DNA of 64,000 nucleotides, from positions 585,001-649,000 of the forward strand of contig CAUJNA010001624.1 in the NCBI GenBank assembly GCA_963377175.1, given 5' to 3'. Of the stretch, positions 1-11,635 are shown in pieces. The notes under the pieces were generated by a model that made no database searches, was not told the origin of the DNA, and saw only the letters and a list, made by a program, of their open reading frames with translations. Every line of letters starts with the position of its first letter. Within the stretch, counting starts at the first letter, position 1. This DNA is from Effrenium voratum. Lineage: Eukaryota > Sar > Dinophyceae > Suessiales > Symbiodiniaceae. The position numbers and the translations under genes are program-made.

Positions 1-548
1 CTGTCTTTGTCTCTGCCTCCTCTTCAGCCTCCGTCTTGGGCTCCTCTTCCAGCTTTGTCGCCCCCCCCTCCTTCTCCTCCGTTTTCTGCTTGTGCTCCTC
101 CGCTTGCTGCATCTCACGCAGTTGTTGCTTGAAATGCTCTGGCACCACGCGCGTCGGCGGACTTGGCGAATCCTTCTGCTCTTCTTTCCTGCTCTCCTCC
201 TCCGTCTTTGTGTCTGTCTCCTGCTCTGCCTTTGTCCTGGCTCCCTCCTCAGCCTCTATCTTGGCCTCCTCTGCCAGCTGTGCTGCCTTTGTCCTGGCTC
301 CCTCCTCAGCCTCTATCTTGGCCTCCTCTGCCAACTTTGTCTCCTTGTGCTCCTGCTCCTTCTTCTCCGCCTTTATCTTCTCCTGCAGCTTGGTCTCCTC
401 CTCTGCCTTTATCCTTGCCGCCTCCGCCTCTGCCATGCGCTCCTTTTCTCTCACGGCTTCTTCCAGCTTCTTCGTGACGGTTTTCAGCCTTTGTGCGGTA
501 AAGCGCCCCTTTGGTGGGGTGATGTTTACACGGGGATGCAAGGACGCC
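1..548 (-). CDS. Charged coiled-coil protein, internal exon (runs off the window)
   Basis: Read on the minus strand, this is one open frame from about 548 to the window edge with no stop. It is almost entirely Glu, Lys, Ala, Gln and Arg (for example KLEEAVREKERMAEAEAARI). A 20-residue block, roughly QLAEEAKIEAEEGARTKA, occurs twice in tandem (about 235-345). It is followed by a Pro-rich linker (DSPSPPTRVVPEHF) and a second acidic coil. The exon seems to start after an AG at 549-550 and opens with SLHPRVNITPPKGRF. The charge pattern and heptad-like spacing indicate a long alpha-helical coiled coil. The 3' part is outside the window. I do not recognise a family. Plus-strand frames here are Ser/Cys/Leu-rich mirror artefacts. 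Confidence 0.6.
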
Positions 549-1640
549 TAACATGAGTGGGTGGCTTGGGAAGGTGGTTAGGCGGTTGCTTGCGTCTTTG
601 CTTGGTTGCACCACCTCAAATGACCTCAATTTGGAATGTCAGGCAGTTTTGCTTGAAATATGCTGATATGCAGGGGCGATTTTTCCACTCATCGCCTGGA
701 CAAAACCACAGCTGAAAATGCAGCTCTGGATGTGCACCAGTAGCCCAGGGAACATGGACCGCTACGACTTTGCGGTCCTGGTTTGGCTTCCCTTCAAAGG
801 GAAACACCCACAATTGATGGATTTCCTTTAGAGCTCCTTTTAACTACCCAAAGTGAATCCCGATAAATATTCACACTGTTGTCTAACGCAGGGGGTGAAC
901 GAAGAAAAACATGTGCTGCAATATGCCGCAATGTATATTTACAGTAACACTGCACCCGAATCCCACCATACTTGTTAAGCATGTGCGAAATGGACAGTGC
1001 TGTTGGATGCACGGGATGAGGAAGCTGTTGCATGATGATTCATGCCGCTCAAACCCAATTGGAGATTCTGATTGGCGAGATGGGGCAGCATCCAAGAACG
1101 TCCAAGCGAAAGCACTCGCGATTAAACAAAAACATATTCACATGAGACCATCAATGTTGCCAGGGTATTTTTCGTTTGGTCCCTCATCGGTGTTTGGTGC
1201 ACATATTGTCAGCTATTCACAAAGTGTGATGACACCAACAACTATCTAAGTTTAAAAAAAGGGGGGTTGACCCATGTTCCTAGCCCCCAAATGACCATGG
1301 GACACCGTTCCCATTTAGTGCCACATATCATCTTTGTGCGTTAAATGTTTTACAGGGTTTTCTTGATGGGTTATCCCATCTAAGAAAACCTTTTGACTCA
1401 CTTCCTGATACTGGGCGAAACAAGTCCGAACTTTCTGTTTACCACTAAAATGGGCCAAACCCAAACAGTGACTGAAGCCCATTAGGGCGTGAGTTGATCA
1501 AACCATCTCAAAACATCAAGCAGAATTCCAAAAGCTGAATCACAAATCGCGTCCCCAAGTGAAGGACCTTTGTCGCGGCTATTCCCCCCGAATCGCTGGG
1601 CTCGCTCTAAAGTAGTTGCAGAGCCCATGGAAAAATGCCA
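549..1640. other. Non-coding, presumably intronic
   Basis: No convincing coding island on either strand. Near 1398-1500 there is a decayed element beginning GACTCACTTCCTGA and ending in a GTGAGTT-type end, resembling the clearer copy at 60484-60664. Confidence 0.4.
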
Positions 1641-1799
1641 CTAGGTCCTCCAGTGGAGAGGTTAAAATAAGGGGCACCCACTTTCTTTTTGTCGTCTATT
1701 CTAGTAGGGCGCCCTGCCCCCACCCCCCGTCCCCTGCTTTCCCCCGCCCCCCTTCCTCCCAAAAAAAAAGGCAAAAGGGCACCTAGCTGGGGGACCTAG
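1641..1799. mobile_element. MITE family 2 (CTAGGTCC), copy 1
   Basis: The ends are CTAGGTCCTCCAGTGGAG and CTGGGGGACCTAG, an imperfect terminal inverted repeat. The interior motif (AAAATAAGGGGCACCC, then GTCGTCTATTCTAGTAGGG) recurs in four other copies at 38.6, 40.8, 45.3 and 58.7 kb. This copy is longer because of a C-rich tract at 1711-1760. No coding capacity: a non-autonomous element. Confidence 0.75.
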
Positions 1800-2880
1800 G
1801 CCAAAAAGTGGTGCAGCTGGGCGCCTGGAGCGCAACTCTGAATTCTCCCCTTTGTACCTCTCCAATTCCTGCTGAACGCAGGTCAGGCGATCCTCGGGGC
1901 AAACCACCAAGGCACGGAGGGGGCGAAGGCGACACGTCAAAACCAAATCGGGCTGGGGAGAAACACATCTTTTTGCATGAGATCTGTTACCCCATGACAA
2001 AAAACTAGCCTTCAAGTCAGAAAAATAACACACCAAATGGGGGAACCAAATGAGGTCCCCAAAAACCTGCCGAAGAGACCCCAAGCCAAAGGGGGGTGGT
2101 GAAGGTCACCCAAAAGGGTGTGACCATCCCCAAACCTGTAGCAAAAAAATCAATAACAAAAAACAGACCTCAAATCCCCGCACTCACTTCCAGGCCAGGT
2201 TTAGCCTTTGTTTTGAAGTGTGTCTTATCTTTCCTCGTTCTTTCTTAGGGAGTCTCTTGGGATTGGCGATACGTGTGGGTATGGGCTATATGCACTGTCT
2301 GGAAAGTGAAGACAGGTTTGGAAGATTGACTCCTGCTATGATTTCTTTGCCAAGTGGCCTTTCGGACTAAGAATGCGTGCTGGCTCTTCAGTTTGCAAGC
2401 GAATCACTGGAAAACGGTCAAGGAAACCAACACCATGTGGAGGGGTGTCAGAAACATGCACAACAAGGCATGGCCAATTGATGGCACCACCATTTAATGA
2501 GATCCTTGTTGCTTAAAACACAAAAAACCGTGTGTATGTGTTGTTTTTCTTTGCAACAAGGGACACATATGGACCTCTGGGCATTTGTAGATTTGCCGAG
2601 AAGCAAAATACCAGACCCGTTCCGAAAGGCTTCTCCATTTAAGACCCATTCATTTCTACCCAGTTGCCCAGTAACCCTAGTGGACAAAGAAGTAGACGCC
2701 TTTTCGGGGTTGATTCCATTATCATGCGTCCCGTTTGGACGATCAGCATGGGCATGATTGTGAATAAGGGACCCTTTGGTGGACTTCATTTAGTCGGGGA
2801 TTCCCGTCCACCAAGCACTTAAACGTTGGACTAAACAGCTGTTGTTGCCAAATGTTTGACCCAGTTCGATTGCGAGTGGC
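1800..2880. other. Non-coding, nothing recognised
   Basis: I see no exon-like frame with splice borders here, apart from short open frames of no compositional interest. Confidence 0.3.
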
Positions 2881-3004
2881 CTCGTATCGCTGCACCGCCA
2901 GACCAATCTGGCGCCCGATTTCTTCATCCATGGCCAGCTTGAGCCCCCTCAGTGCCGCCTCCATGGTGCCGCCGGAAACGCCGCCGCTTGGCGGCTCCCG
3001 ATGG
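2881..3004 (-). CDS. Exon of unrecognised protein (GLKLAMDEEIGRQIGLAVQ)
   Basis: The minus-strand frame reads GTMEAALRGLKLAMDEEIGR and continues QIGLAVQRYE. It is preceded by an AG at 3005-3006 and followed by GC at 2879-2880, a plausible GC donor. The sequence is amphipathic helical. It lies about 70 bp from another exon-like island on the same strand and may belong to the gene whose coiled-coil exon starts the window. No family was recognised. Confidence 0.45.
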
Positions 3005-3073
3005 CTTGCGTCGCGCATCCCGCGGGTGGGGAAAGCTTTGGAACGGCTGCGAGATCAACAGAGCTCGGATTGC

Positions 3074-3195
3074 CTGGGACTGGCTGGCCACTAGATTCAA
3101 AGTCTGTTCTCCTGTTTTGATCTCTTTCGCCATGGTCGCAAAGAAGTATTCAGCAAATTCTGCACCTCGAGAAAGCTGCGCCGCATGTCTGAGAG
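3074..3195 (-). CDS. Exon of unrecognised protein (FFATMAKEIKTGEQTLNLV)
   Basis: The minus-strand frame reads LRHAAQLSRGAEFAEYFFAT, then MAKEIKTGEQTLNLVASQSQ. It is bounded upstream by AG (3196-3197) and downstream by a GC donor (3072-3073). GC-rich codon use and a helical, mixed-charge composition set it apart from the AT-richer flanks. Function unknown. Confidence 0.45.
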
Positions 3196-3763
3196 CTGCG
3201 ATGACCGAATGTCTTTCAAATCAGTTGTTTTAAAGATCGGTGTCCTATATGCTGCAGGTAAGAAACAAGGGAGAAGCTGTAGCTTACAGAGTCTTGCAGT
3301 TGGTTCGCTTCTGCTTTACTTGGGCAATGCTCGAATGCTCTATACCTTTCCGGGGCCATACCAAGGGACAAGATGCGTCTGAGGCGGTACTCATGGATGC
3401 CACATGACACATGAATTGATGCTCAAATGCCCAGTAACCATGGGAAAAGAAGGGCATCTTCGTTTTTGGTTGGTTGACCTTAAAGGAATCGGGACCCTTC
3501 CCCAAAAAAAGCTGAAAAAGGGCACCACTGGGCAACTGGGGATGAATCGCAACGTGAGCCACAGTCATTGTTCATTGTCCAGTTCACCGGCGCTAGATTC
3601 GCTGGGGCGTTCACACCCCTGCTTTCTCACCGCAATTTGCCGTGTGTCTAGGTGCATGCACCTCATGCCATTTGCTACAGCGAATGCTGGTGGGAAAAGC
3701 TTGACCGTCGGCTTGACCGTGGCAAACATCAAATCAGCACCTTCCCCTTGGCCAGGGTCAGCA

Positions 3764-3889
3764 GGTCACTTAGTGCAGCAAAAATTCCGTCACTTAGTGC
3801 AGTCAGAACCCAAGTGTTAAACAGGTCACTTGGTGCAGCAAAAAACCCGTCACTTAGTGCAGTCAGAACCCAGGTGTTAAACCGGTCAG
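3764..3889. repeat. 60-bp tandem duplication
   Basis: Two 60-bp units starting GGTCACTTAGTGCAGCAAA sit back to back, with a third partial start at the end. Each unit has two internal copies of GTCACTTAGTGCAG. The array runs straight into the 9-bp repeat block. Confidence 0.75.
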
Positions 3890-3898
3890 TTCAATAAA

Positions 3899-4136
3899 AT
3901 CAACGGGCCCAACGCGCTCCATGGGCTCAACACGCCCAACGCGCTCAATGGGCCCAACGAACTCAACGGGCCCAACGCGCCCAACAGGCCAAACGGGCTC
4001 AACGGGCCCAACGGGCTCAACGGGCTCAACGGGCCGAACGGGCCCAGCGGTCCCAACGACCCCGGCGGGCCCAACAAGCCCAACAGGCCCAATGGGCCCG
4101 ACGGGCCCGACGAGCCCAACGGGCTCAGCGGGCCTA
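3899..4136. repeat. 9-bp minisatellite (CCCAACGGG type), block 1
   Basis: About 26 degenerate copies of a 9-bp unit such as GCTCAACGG or GCCCAACGG. Because 9 is a multiple of 3, both strands give open, collagen-like Gly-Pro-Thr or Gly-Pro-Leu translations. These are repeat artefacts, not genes. Confidence 0.85.
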
Positions 4137-4317
4137 CGTTGCGCTACATTACATTACATACATACACTACATACATCGCATTACCCACATAACATAACAT
4201 AACAAAACATAAACAAAACATAACATAACATACACACATTACAAACATACATGCATACATAAATTACACATATTACATATATTAAACACATACATACATA
4301 CATACATACATTCATAC

Positions 4318-4352
<35 letters not shown>

Positions 4353-5228
4353 AATATTATATACATACATACATAACCTACATACTTACGTACATAGCAT
4401 ACATAACATACATAACATACATACAGGCATACATCACATTGCACTACATTACGTCACATTACATTACATTACAAAACATACATAACACTACACACGTAAT
4501 AACATAACAAAACATAACATAACATAGCGCAGCGTAAAAAAACATAACATAACATAACATACATATATACATGAAGTTTACCCCATATTCATTGTTCCAA
4601 AAAGAGTCTTCCGCCTCGCTCTTCCGCGAACCTTCCGCGAACTTCCGCGATGCAGGTAAAACCACACTTTTTGGCACGTGTCTAAACACATGTAAATGCT
4701 TGGAAAGGAAAAGTAAAGCGAGCCAAGACGAAGAGCCAGAGCAGGGGACATAACATAACATAACATAACATACATACATACATACACGTACACACGCATA
4801 CATACATTACATACATACTCACATAACATACATACATACGTACATAGCATACATAACATACATACACACATACACGACGTTGCATTACACTACATTATGT
4901 TACATACACAACACTACACACTACATACATTACATACATACATAACATAACATACCATACCATACCATACCATAACATACCGTAAGGTACCATTACATTA
5001 CATTACATTATGTTACGTTACATTACATTACATACATACATACATACATACACACATACATGAATGCATGCATGCATACAAACATACATACATACATACA
5101 CATATCATATACGTACATAAATACATACATACACAACACAACACAACGCAACGCAACGCAACACAACACAACGCAACGCAACACAACATACATACATACA
5201 TACGTACGCACGTACATACATACATACA

Positions 5229-5259
<31 letters not shown>

Positions 5260-5484
5260 CATACATACATACATACATACATACATACATACATACGTGC
5301 ATACATACATACAACATACATACTTACGTACATTGCATACATAACATACACAACATACATACACGCATACATCACATTACATTACAAAACATACATAACA
5401 CTACACAAATAATGTGATATAATAACATCACAAAACATAACACAGCACAGCATAAAATAGCATACATAACACAACATACATATA
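4137..5484. repeat. ACAT/CATA microsatellite field
   Basis: More than 1 kb of ACAT, CATA and ATAACAT words, with AT at 4330-4352 and a pure CATA run near 5235-5295. It is interrupted once by a non-repetitive island at 4571-4755. Open frames here translate to Tyr-Val-Cys-Met or His-Thr-Tyr-Ile polymers and are not genes. Local variants (ACACAACGCA at 5140-5190) suggest expansion by slippage plus segmental duplication. Confidence 0.9.
4571..4755. repeat. Duplicated island, copy 1 (CTTCCGCG motif)
   Basis: This island shares with 5489-5657 the words CTTCCGCGAACCTTCCGCGA, GATGCAGGTAAAACCACACT, GGCACGTGTCTAAACACATG and AAGTAAAGCGAGCCAAGACG. It contains repeated TTCCGCGAA words and the sequence GTGTCTAAACACATG. 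No convincing coding frame. Confidence 0.8.
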
Positions 5485-5488
5485 TTCG

Positions 5489-5657
5489 TGAGCCTTGTTC
5501 CAAAAACAGTCTTCCGCCTCGCCCTTCCGCGAACCTTCCGCGAGCCTTCCGCGAACCTTCCGAGATGCAGGTAAAACCACACTTTTGGCACGTGTCTAAA
5601 CACATGTAAGTTCTTGTAAAGAAAAGTAAAGCGAGCCAAGACGAGCCAGAGCAGGGG
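5489..5657. repeat. Duplicated island, copy 2 (CTTCCGCG motif)
   Basis: Second copy of the 4571-4755 island, differing by an extra CCTTCCGCGA unit and a few substitutions. In both copies the island borders ACAT satellite on the left; here it joins the second 9-bp block on the right. Confidence 0.8.
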
Positions 5658-5791
5658 GCTCAGCGGTCCGAACGGGCAGGCCCCACGGGCCCAACGGGCA
5701 CAGCGGGCTCAACGGTCCCAACGGGCCCAGCGGTCCCAACAGCCCAACAGGCCCGACGGGCTCAACGGGCCACACGGGCTCAACGGGCCCG
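5658..5791. repeat. 9-bp minisatellite (CCCAACGGG type), block 2
   Basis: Same 9-bp unit as at 3899-4136, so the ACAT field is bracketed by two blocks of one minisatellite in the same orientation. Confidence 0.8.
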
Positions 5792-5811
5792 TGAAGGTGA
5801 AAGTGACTGCC

Positions 5812-5870
5812 GCACTAAGCGACAGGATTTGCGCCGCACTAAGCGACAGGATTTGGACCGCACTGAGCGA
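5812..5870. repeat. 24-bp tandem repeat
   Basis: Units starting GCACTAAGCGACAGGATTTG begin at 5812, 5836 and 5860. The last is partial and diverged. Confidence 0.7.
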
Positions 5871-6720
5871 CCGCCTGACCCTTGGCCAGCCTTGCAGAGA
5901 CAAGAGCCGCAATTCGGCCGCCTGGCCGGAGAGTGGTCTGCGAAATCATGAGCCCGAACCTAGTTGCACAGAACCAAACACGTGAGATGGCTCTGAGTTT
6001 ATCCTTGACGCCTGAATAATACCCGCAGGCCCTGCAGCGATCTTTGGCTTTCACACACCTACATGCTGGCTGCTGTTCAAGCATGCTCCAAAGCCCCCGC
6101 AATTCTATCCAAGGCAAGGTGCGGCTCGGATCCCCTCACTCGTCACTCGTCTGCCCGAGGCATGCTGTGAAAGTTCGGGGAGGCCTTCCAAATGACTGGA
6201 AAGTGAGTTTCACTTTTTGGGGATGTGGAAAACCCAACTTGATTCCAAAATGTTAAAGTCAGATCCGCTGCCCCATAGCAGTGAAGCTGTTATTCATTGA
6301 AAAGGGAGGTGTCCTATCACAGGAGTGGGGATAAACCCCTTGATCCCACAACCCAGCTGCAGATTCTGATCGTCAAACATGATGTTTTTGCACGAGAACC
6401 AGTTGCTGACTGCGCATGGACTTGTAGGCCGGCGTTCACGTAACGTCAAGGTCAAGAAGGCCTTGGAACGTAAAACTCAGCGATCCCGATCATGTTGTTT
6501 TTTGCCGGAGTCTTGACCAAACAACTGCAAGAGTTCATTGGACTTTCTTGGCGCTCACTCACTTCTTGTTTTTAAGGCTTCTTGGCAGCGAGCAATACCG
6601 CAATGACTGGCTTTGCCTACAAGGCTCCATTTAAGTACGCGGGGGTTTTCATTGTGGCTTCCAAGTAAACCAAGGTGAACAGGGTACCCTGAAAACAAAG
6701 ACTCACAAACACATACACGC
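5871..6720. other. Non-coding, nothing recognised
   Basis: No exon-like island, inverted repeat or RNA gene was evident by eye. Confidence 0.3.
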
Positions 6721-6723
6721 GCA

Positions 6724-7140
6724 CACCCACACTGACACCCACACTCACACATCCACACTCACACACCCACCCACACCCACACCCACACCCACACCCACAC
6801 CCACACCCACACCCACACCCACACCCACACCCACACCCACACCCACACCCACACCCACACCCACACCACACACTCATACCCACACACACACACCCACACC
6901 CACCCACACCCACACCCACCCCACCCCACCCCACCCCACCCCCACCCCACCCCACCCCACCCCACCCCACCCCACCCCACCCCACCCCACCCCACCCCAC
7001 CCCCACACCCCACACCCCACCCCACCCCACCCCACCCCACCCCACCCCACCCACCCCACCCCACCCCACCCCCCACCCCACCCCACCCCACCCCACCCCA
7101 CCCCACCCCACCCACCCACCCACCCACCCACCCACCCACA
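6724..7140. repeat. CCCACA then CCCCA simple-repeat block
   Basis: The plus strand is almost pure C and A. CCCACA hexamers run from about 6770 to 6905, then CCCCA pentamers to about 7110, then CCCA. Minus-strand frames read as Gly-Trp-Val or Cys-Gly polymers and are artefacts. Confidence 0.9.
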
Positions 7141-7723
7141 TAGCGGGGGTGACAGCTCATGGTCCAGCACAACACGCCAGATTAACTTGTCTCTTAACTC
7201 ACTTGCAATATGCCAAAGGGTCTGGGAATGAACGGTCAACCCGATCAACAGTAAGCATGGGTATTGACCACCTGACGCGGGCGGCTCAACTCACCCGGTG
7301 GATTTGACACCAACTAAGACCTAACCTGTGCTGCAACCTGCAAGCTCCCTCGCTGGACATGACTTAGAACCAAACTTGAACCAATGCAAACTGTTTCCAA
7401 AGAACCTATTCCAAGGGCCTACATGATCGGAATGGAGTTGCGACTACTTTGAAATCAACTTAAGCCAAGGAGAAAGATGTTGCTGAGTTAGCCACCCATA
7501 CCCCGCCCACTCCCCTGAGTACCCGAGTTTCTGAATTGACTGGCCACCAGAAACAGTCACAATGACCCCAGTGTGTACTTAATTAAGGACACCTCTGCCC
7601 TGCAAGCCTATTTTCTGTGACACCATTTCAAACTCACCTCATACCCAACCCCAGCCCGAACCCCCAGCACCCCCCCGCACCCCCCAATTCCGAGCACACG
7701 CAATAAGCGCCCCGACCGCCCAC
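7141..7723. other. Non-coding, nothing recognised
   Basis: Unique sequence without a supported gene; C-rich near 7645-7690. Confidence 0.3.
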
Positions 7724-7833
7724 CCAACCGGCGGTGGCTCAAATCTGGCCTTGTTGGCCAGGAAGGCGATCAACGACTCCGTGGATCTGCTCTGCGCCTG
7801 CTGCGCCGTCAGCAGCGACAGCGCCAGGTCGAT
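7724..7833 (-). CDS. Exon of unrecognised protein (LALSLLTAQQAQSRSTESL)
   Basis: The minus-strand frame reads IDLALSLLTAQQAQSRSTES, then LIAFLANKARFEPPPVG. It begins after CCCGCAG (AG at 7834-7835) and ends at a GT (7722-7723). The composition is soluble and helical with Gln-rich turns. An alternative acceptor at 7889-7890 would add an Arg/Pro-rich N-terminal stretch. No family recognised. Confidence 0.45.
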
Positions 7834-7939
7834 CTGCGGGCGGTCGCTTGCCGCGGGCGCTTCGAAGCACAACCGAAGCCGAGGCTTCCTGAGCCGATGG
7901 GGAAATGGTGGAAAACGGGGAAGGCGGGGGGAAACTCCC

Positions 7940-8070
7940 AAAGTGTGTGTGTGTGTGTTGTGTGTGTGTGTGTGTTGCGTGTGCGTGTGCGTGTGCGTGT
8001 GCGTGTGCGTGTGCGTGTGCGTGTGCGTGTGCGTGTGCGTGCGCGTGTGTGTGTGTGTGTCTGTCTGTCC
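7940..8070. repeat. GT / GTGTGC microsatellite
   Basis: Pure GT runs flank about ten GTGTGC hexamers (7978-8045). The open frames over it (Cys-Val or Arg-Val polymers) are repeat artefacts. Confidence 0.9.
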
Positions 8071-9140
8071 GCGTTTGTGTCTGTTTGTGTGTTTGTGTTC
8101 AGTCTGTGTGTACAAAGTTGGTACCTTTTCTACCCTAAAAAGATCTGGGTTCCCCAAGAGATGCATTTATCACGCATCCCTTGAGTCACAAGAAGTTCCT
8201 AGTCAGCTGGAAAATCATACTTTCCTATATCGTCAACATGCAGGCCAACATGCATCCTGGTAGCAACCCTTGTCGAACTATAGTTGGAATTGAAGGGAAA
8301 CCAATAGGAAACCAATCAGTTTAGGGTACCCCTGTATTGAGAATCATCATGTCGGAAACGTCACGTCTACACCCACAAACAGAATGTCTCAGCGGGTAAC
8401 GGCCGAATCTGTCCCTGAAAGACCCGTCAGAAGTAAATGCATGTAAATGCTACGGTTCAGTTGTGCATGTTGGAGCCACCGACCGATCCGTTACGTTTAC
8501 CTTGGGCGCCTATGACCAACAAAACCCAGTGGGGAAGAAACGAAGAACTACAACCTTCACCCGGGCCGGGAAGGGTGCCCGTCGGATGTCCGGGCTGTCA
8601 GGCTAAAATCGGGTAAACCCTTGCCAGTTGGTTCTGACGGGAACCAACAAGGAGACTGAGCAATTGTTGAGTCGTCCAGTTCCTGAAAAGGGGAAATTCC
8701 CCATCGGCCCGGCATCATGTGCAAGGGCAAAACCCCTGAACACGTCCGCAAGTCACGCATTGCAAATAATAGCCAATAACAATTGAAAGAACACTCCCCT
8801 GAAGGTTTAGCCCTCATGGAACTCAAAACGGCTTTATTCAGAAAGATTTCTTGCGAAGCCATGGTTTGCCGGGCTCCATGCAAGCCCCCCCCCCGTCACC
8901 CCGAAGAAAAAAAAGACACAAACAACTCCTACGCTGTTCTGTTGAAAGCCGACAAGCCATGACTGAAGGCTGGAGACCCCTCACTCCGGCAGATTCCAAG
9001 CCCCATGTCTAAAACCATACTGCGCAGAAATCCCTTGCTTGTGGTTGGTCTCCCAAACGTTGGAATAAGAAAGGCACTCAAATAGTCACGTTACCCTTGC
9101 CCACCCTGTCCGGCCCTGGTCACGTTACCTTTCCCACCCG
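8071..9140. other. Non-coding, nothing recognised
   Basis: Apart from homopolymeric C at 8887-8896, there is no structure I can support. Confidence 0.3.
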
Positions 9141-9141
9141 T

Positions 9142-9330
9142 CTAGGGTTTGATTCCCCCTTCTTTCAACCATCGCTCTGTTCAAAAACCAGCTGTGTCCT
9201 CTCGTTTTTGGTGGTTTCCTGAAAAGAAGGATGCCTGGAAAGGACCGTTCTGTTCAAAACCAGCTGTTTCCTCGCATTTTTTGACGGCTTCCTGGAAGGA
9301 ACGGGGAAGCTTCCCCCAGAACCCTTCCTG
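9142..9330. mobile_element. MITE family 5 (CTAGGGGT), decayed copy 1
   Basis: It begins TCTAGGGTTTGATTCCCCCT and contains TTTCAACCATCGCTCTGTTC and TTCCTGGAAAGG, matching in order the clearer copies at 53611-53740 and 61835-61963. An internal duplication (GTTCAAAACCAGCTG twice) lengthens this copy. Confidence 0.55.
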
Positions 9331-10352
9331 AAGCACCCTTTGGCTTCCAACATCGGCACCGGCCTTACCGGGGGAAATGCCTCCATCCGCCACCGTGCGC
9401 TCGATGGCGGCCTACGGCAGCCCGGGCGGACACCACCGCCCCCCCCCGATAAAGCAACCCCCTGGGTTTAAACAAATCCAAGAAGGTAAAACCCAGCAAA
9501 AAGAAAACCCCTCTCTTAACTCCAAAAGGGACACCTGCAAAATAAGAAAGCCGGTTTTACCAAACAAACACAACCCTTGTCTTAACTCCAAAAGAGGGAC
9601 ACTTGCAAAACAAAACAACCCCTGGCTGAACTCCACAAGGGGAAAGTTAATGTTGGAGCCTCTACAGTCACAGGATCCTCAACTAACACAAACAACTTGT
9701 TCTGCAGAGGACACAATGCCAATTGGGGGTCTAACATTTAGGGGAAACTTACAGAATACGGGAGATAACTCGTCCCCGCAACAACAAACACGTGAGGAAG
9801 GAAGGCTGAGATCAAAGCCTACTGCAAGAAGGTTCCAAGACCCGTCCTTTGGTGTCCTCGCTAGGTGTGTGTGAGGCATGGAGCTTGTGTATCTGGCTTG
9901 TGTCAGGCCTGGCAAAGGTGGGTCTTAGGCCTTGGTTTAGGATCGCGATCTTTTTCAGGTTCAGATTAACTCAGGGATCTGTGTGAGCTCGGGTTTGGAC
10001 AGCTCAGGGCTTCAGACTCGCTGCGTTGGACTGCACTTATTGGCATCTGCTGGACTCCAAATCAGACACGTCCAAGGCAGGTCATTGAGGCCATGACTCG
10101 CGAAATACCAAGGAAGAACATCGAACCCACCACGAGCCAGGTTGCGAACGGGTCCGGTTCGACACCCGAAATCAAACGCTTTCAAGGAGCATCCGTAAGG
10201 CAAACTGCAAGAGGGGATGCAACCTGGGGTGAATGGCCGAAGGAGAGTAGCGTGGTTTGGACAAGCTGCAGCAGTGTTGATTCATAGGGGCCTGTCTCAA
10301 AATATGGGTCCAAGGGTAAACTGCCATTTTGTTGGTGCAGGTTCCTAGTATT
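9331..10352. other. Non-coding, with direct repeats
   Basis: Between 9470 and 9650 the words CTTAACTCCAAAA and GGGACAC..TGCAAAA recur three times at about 60-65 bp spacing, a degenerate tandem repeat. No supported gene. Confidence 0.4.
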
Positions 10353-10412
10353 TCAGCCAGGCCCCGCGCGAATTGCTGCAGCTCAACGAGCAGGGTTGCC
10401 TCGTTGCGAAAC
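10353..10412 (-). CDS. Possible short exon (LLVELQQFARGLAEIL)
   Basis: The minus-strand frame FRNEATLLVELQQFARGLAE is GC-rich and helical, standing out from its surroundings. Splice borders are not certain. It may belong to the same gene as the islands at 7.8 and 12.5 kb. Confidence 0.3.
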
Positions 10413-11454
10413 CATGGCAAAAGCAGAGGCCCCTGTGGCTGCTAGAAAATGACAAGTCGGCCAAAGGTTGCATGAACTCGAATGTTCCGGGTAGTTTGTG
10501 CAACTGAAATGGTTCTTGAACCTGTGACAGCAAACTAACTCGTTAGTTCCAGAACCCGTGCCCGTGGTTTCTGCTTCCGGCAAAATGACTCATCCGCCAG
10601 AACCTTTCTACATGATTAAGGACCGCAGCGGCCAAAGCCTCTGACATACTGATCTAAAAAATTCAGGACAGGACACCATGACGCATTCGATGGTAAACTA
10701 CCCGCGTTTTTTTTGGTGGTTTTGGTAGGGAGACCAGAGGGAAGCCATCCCACCTGCAGGTCCCAAGCACCAGTGACAATCTGGAGGCCATCGCATCGTG
10801 TGGCCCTTGCCAAACACACAAACACACAAAGACACAAAGACGCAAAGACACAAAGACACGAACGTGCGGCCTGGTTTGCCAAAAGTCCACAATCTGTTCG
10901 AGTGCTCTTTGCCTTGGCCAACTTCTAGGCGGAAAGCTAAGCCATGCGTTTGTTTTTGCACTCCAATGAGCAATGTACGTGATATTCTCAACTGGCCTGT
11001 TTGAAGAGGCTGCAAATAACATCTTTAGATTTTGACCGCCTGTACACATCCATGTCCTCGCAGAACTCCAGGTAGCTCCGAAAGGCTCCCTCTTTAAAGC
11101 CAAATTAGGACACCCCCAGCTCCGTAACGGCTCCCTTTCAAGCATCAGATAGTACAGCACCCAGTCACTAGGGAAAAAGCATCGCGCCAAGGCGCCAGCG
11201 ACCGCGTCCCCAAAGGCCGCCTGCCGGGCGTCCCCCTTTTTTTTCACATCAAAACAATATCCTGCTTTCAGCGTAGTGTAAAGCGCTTAAAACCAAATTA
11301 GTTTCACCTTCTCCTGGACTGTACCTGAAATGTCTGCCTCCCCTGTCAATCGGCTGGATTTTGGAATTCATACCTTGTTTTCTTGGCTTGTCCTCTTTTT
11401 TGGACCTCGAGCAGTTTTTGGAGGCATGCGGGCTGTCAGGTGCTAATATGACCT

Positions 11455-11635
11455 ACTCGAGCAGAAATTGTGTGCACAAACGCCCGCAACGGCCCGCAAA
11501 ACGAGCGCAAAAACCCGCAAACGAGCGCAAATATAAACCACGGGCACTTTTTCATTGCTCGGGCAGAAATTGAAGATTCGGGCACAAACTGCGTGTTCGA
11601 GCAGAAAAAAAGCGAGCAGAAAAAAAGGCATCAAT
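11455..11635. repeat. Degenerate CGAGCAGAAA / CCGCAAACGAGCG repeat
   Basis: GAGCAGAAA-type words and CGCAAA(ACGAG) words are reiterated across 180 bp. Low-complexity DNA without a coding signal. Confidence 0.5.

Noticed and set aside
3886..4202. Collagen-like Gly-Pro-Thr frames
   Set aside because: Direct product of a 9-bp minisatellite; no start context or flanking exon.
6770..6905. CCCACA tract as interstitial telomere
   Set aside because: It does not match TTTAGGG or other known telomere units, and grades into CCCCA and CCCA.
6617..7248. Gly/Trp/Val and Cys/Gly-rich long frames
   Set aside because: Translations of CCCACA/CCCCA repeats.
10804..10860. Possible coding ACAAAGACGC repeat
   Set aside because: A degenerate short tandem repeat; the open frames are low complexity.
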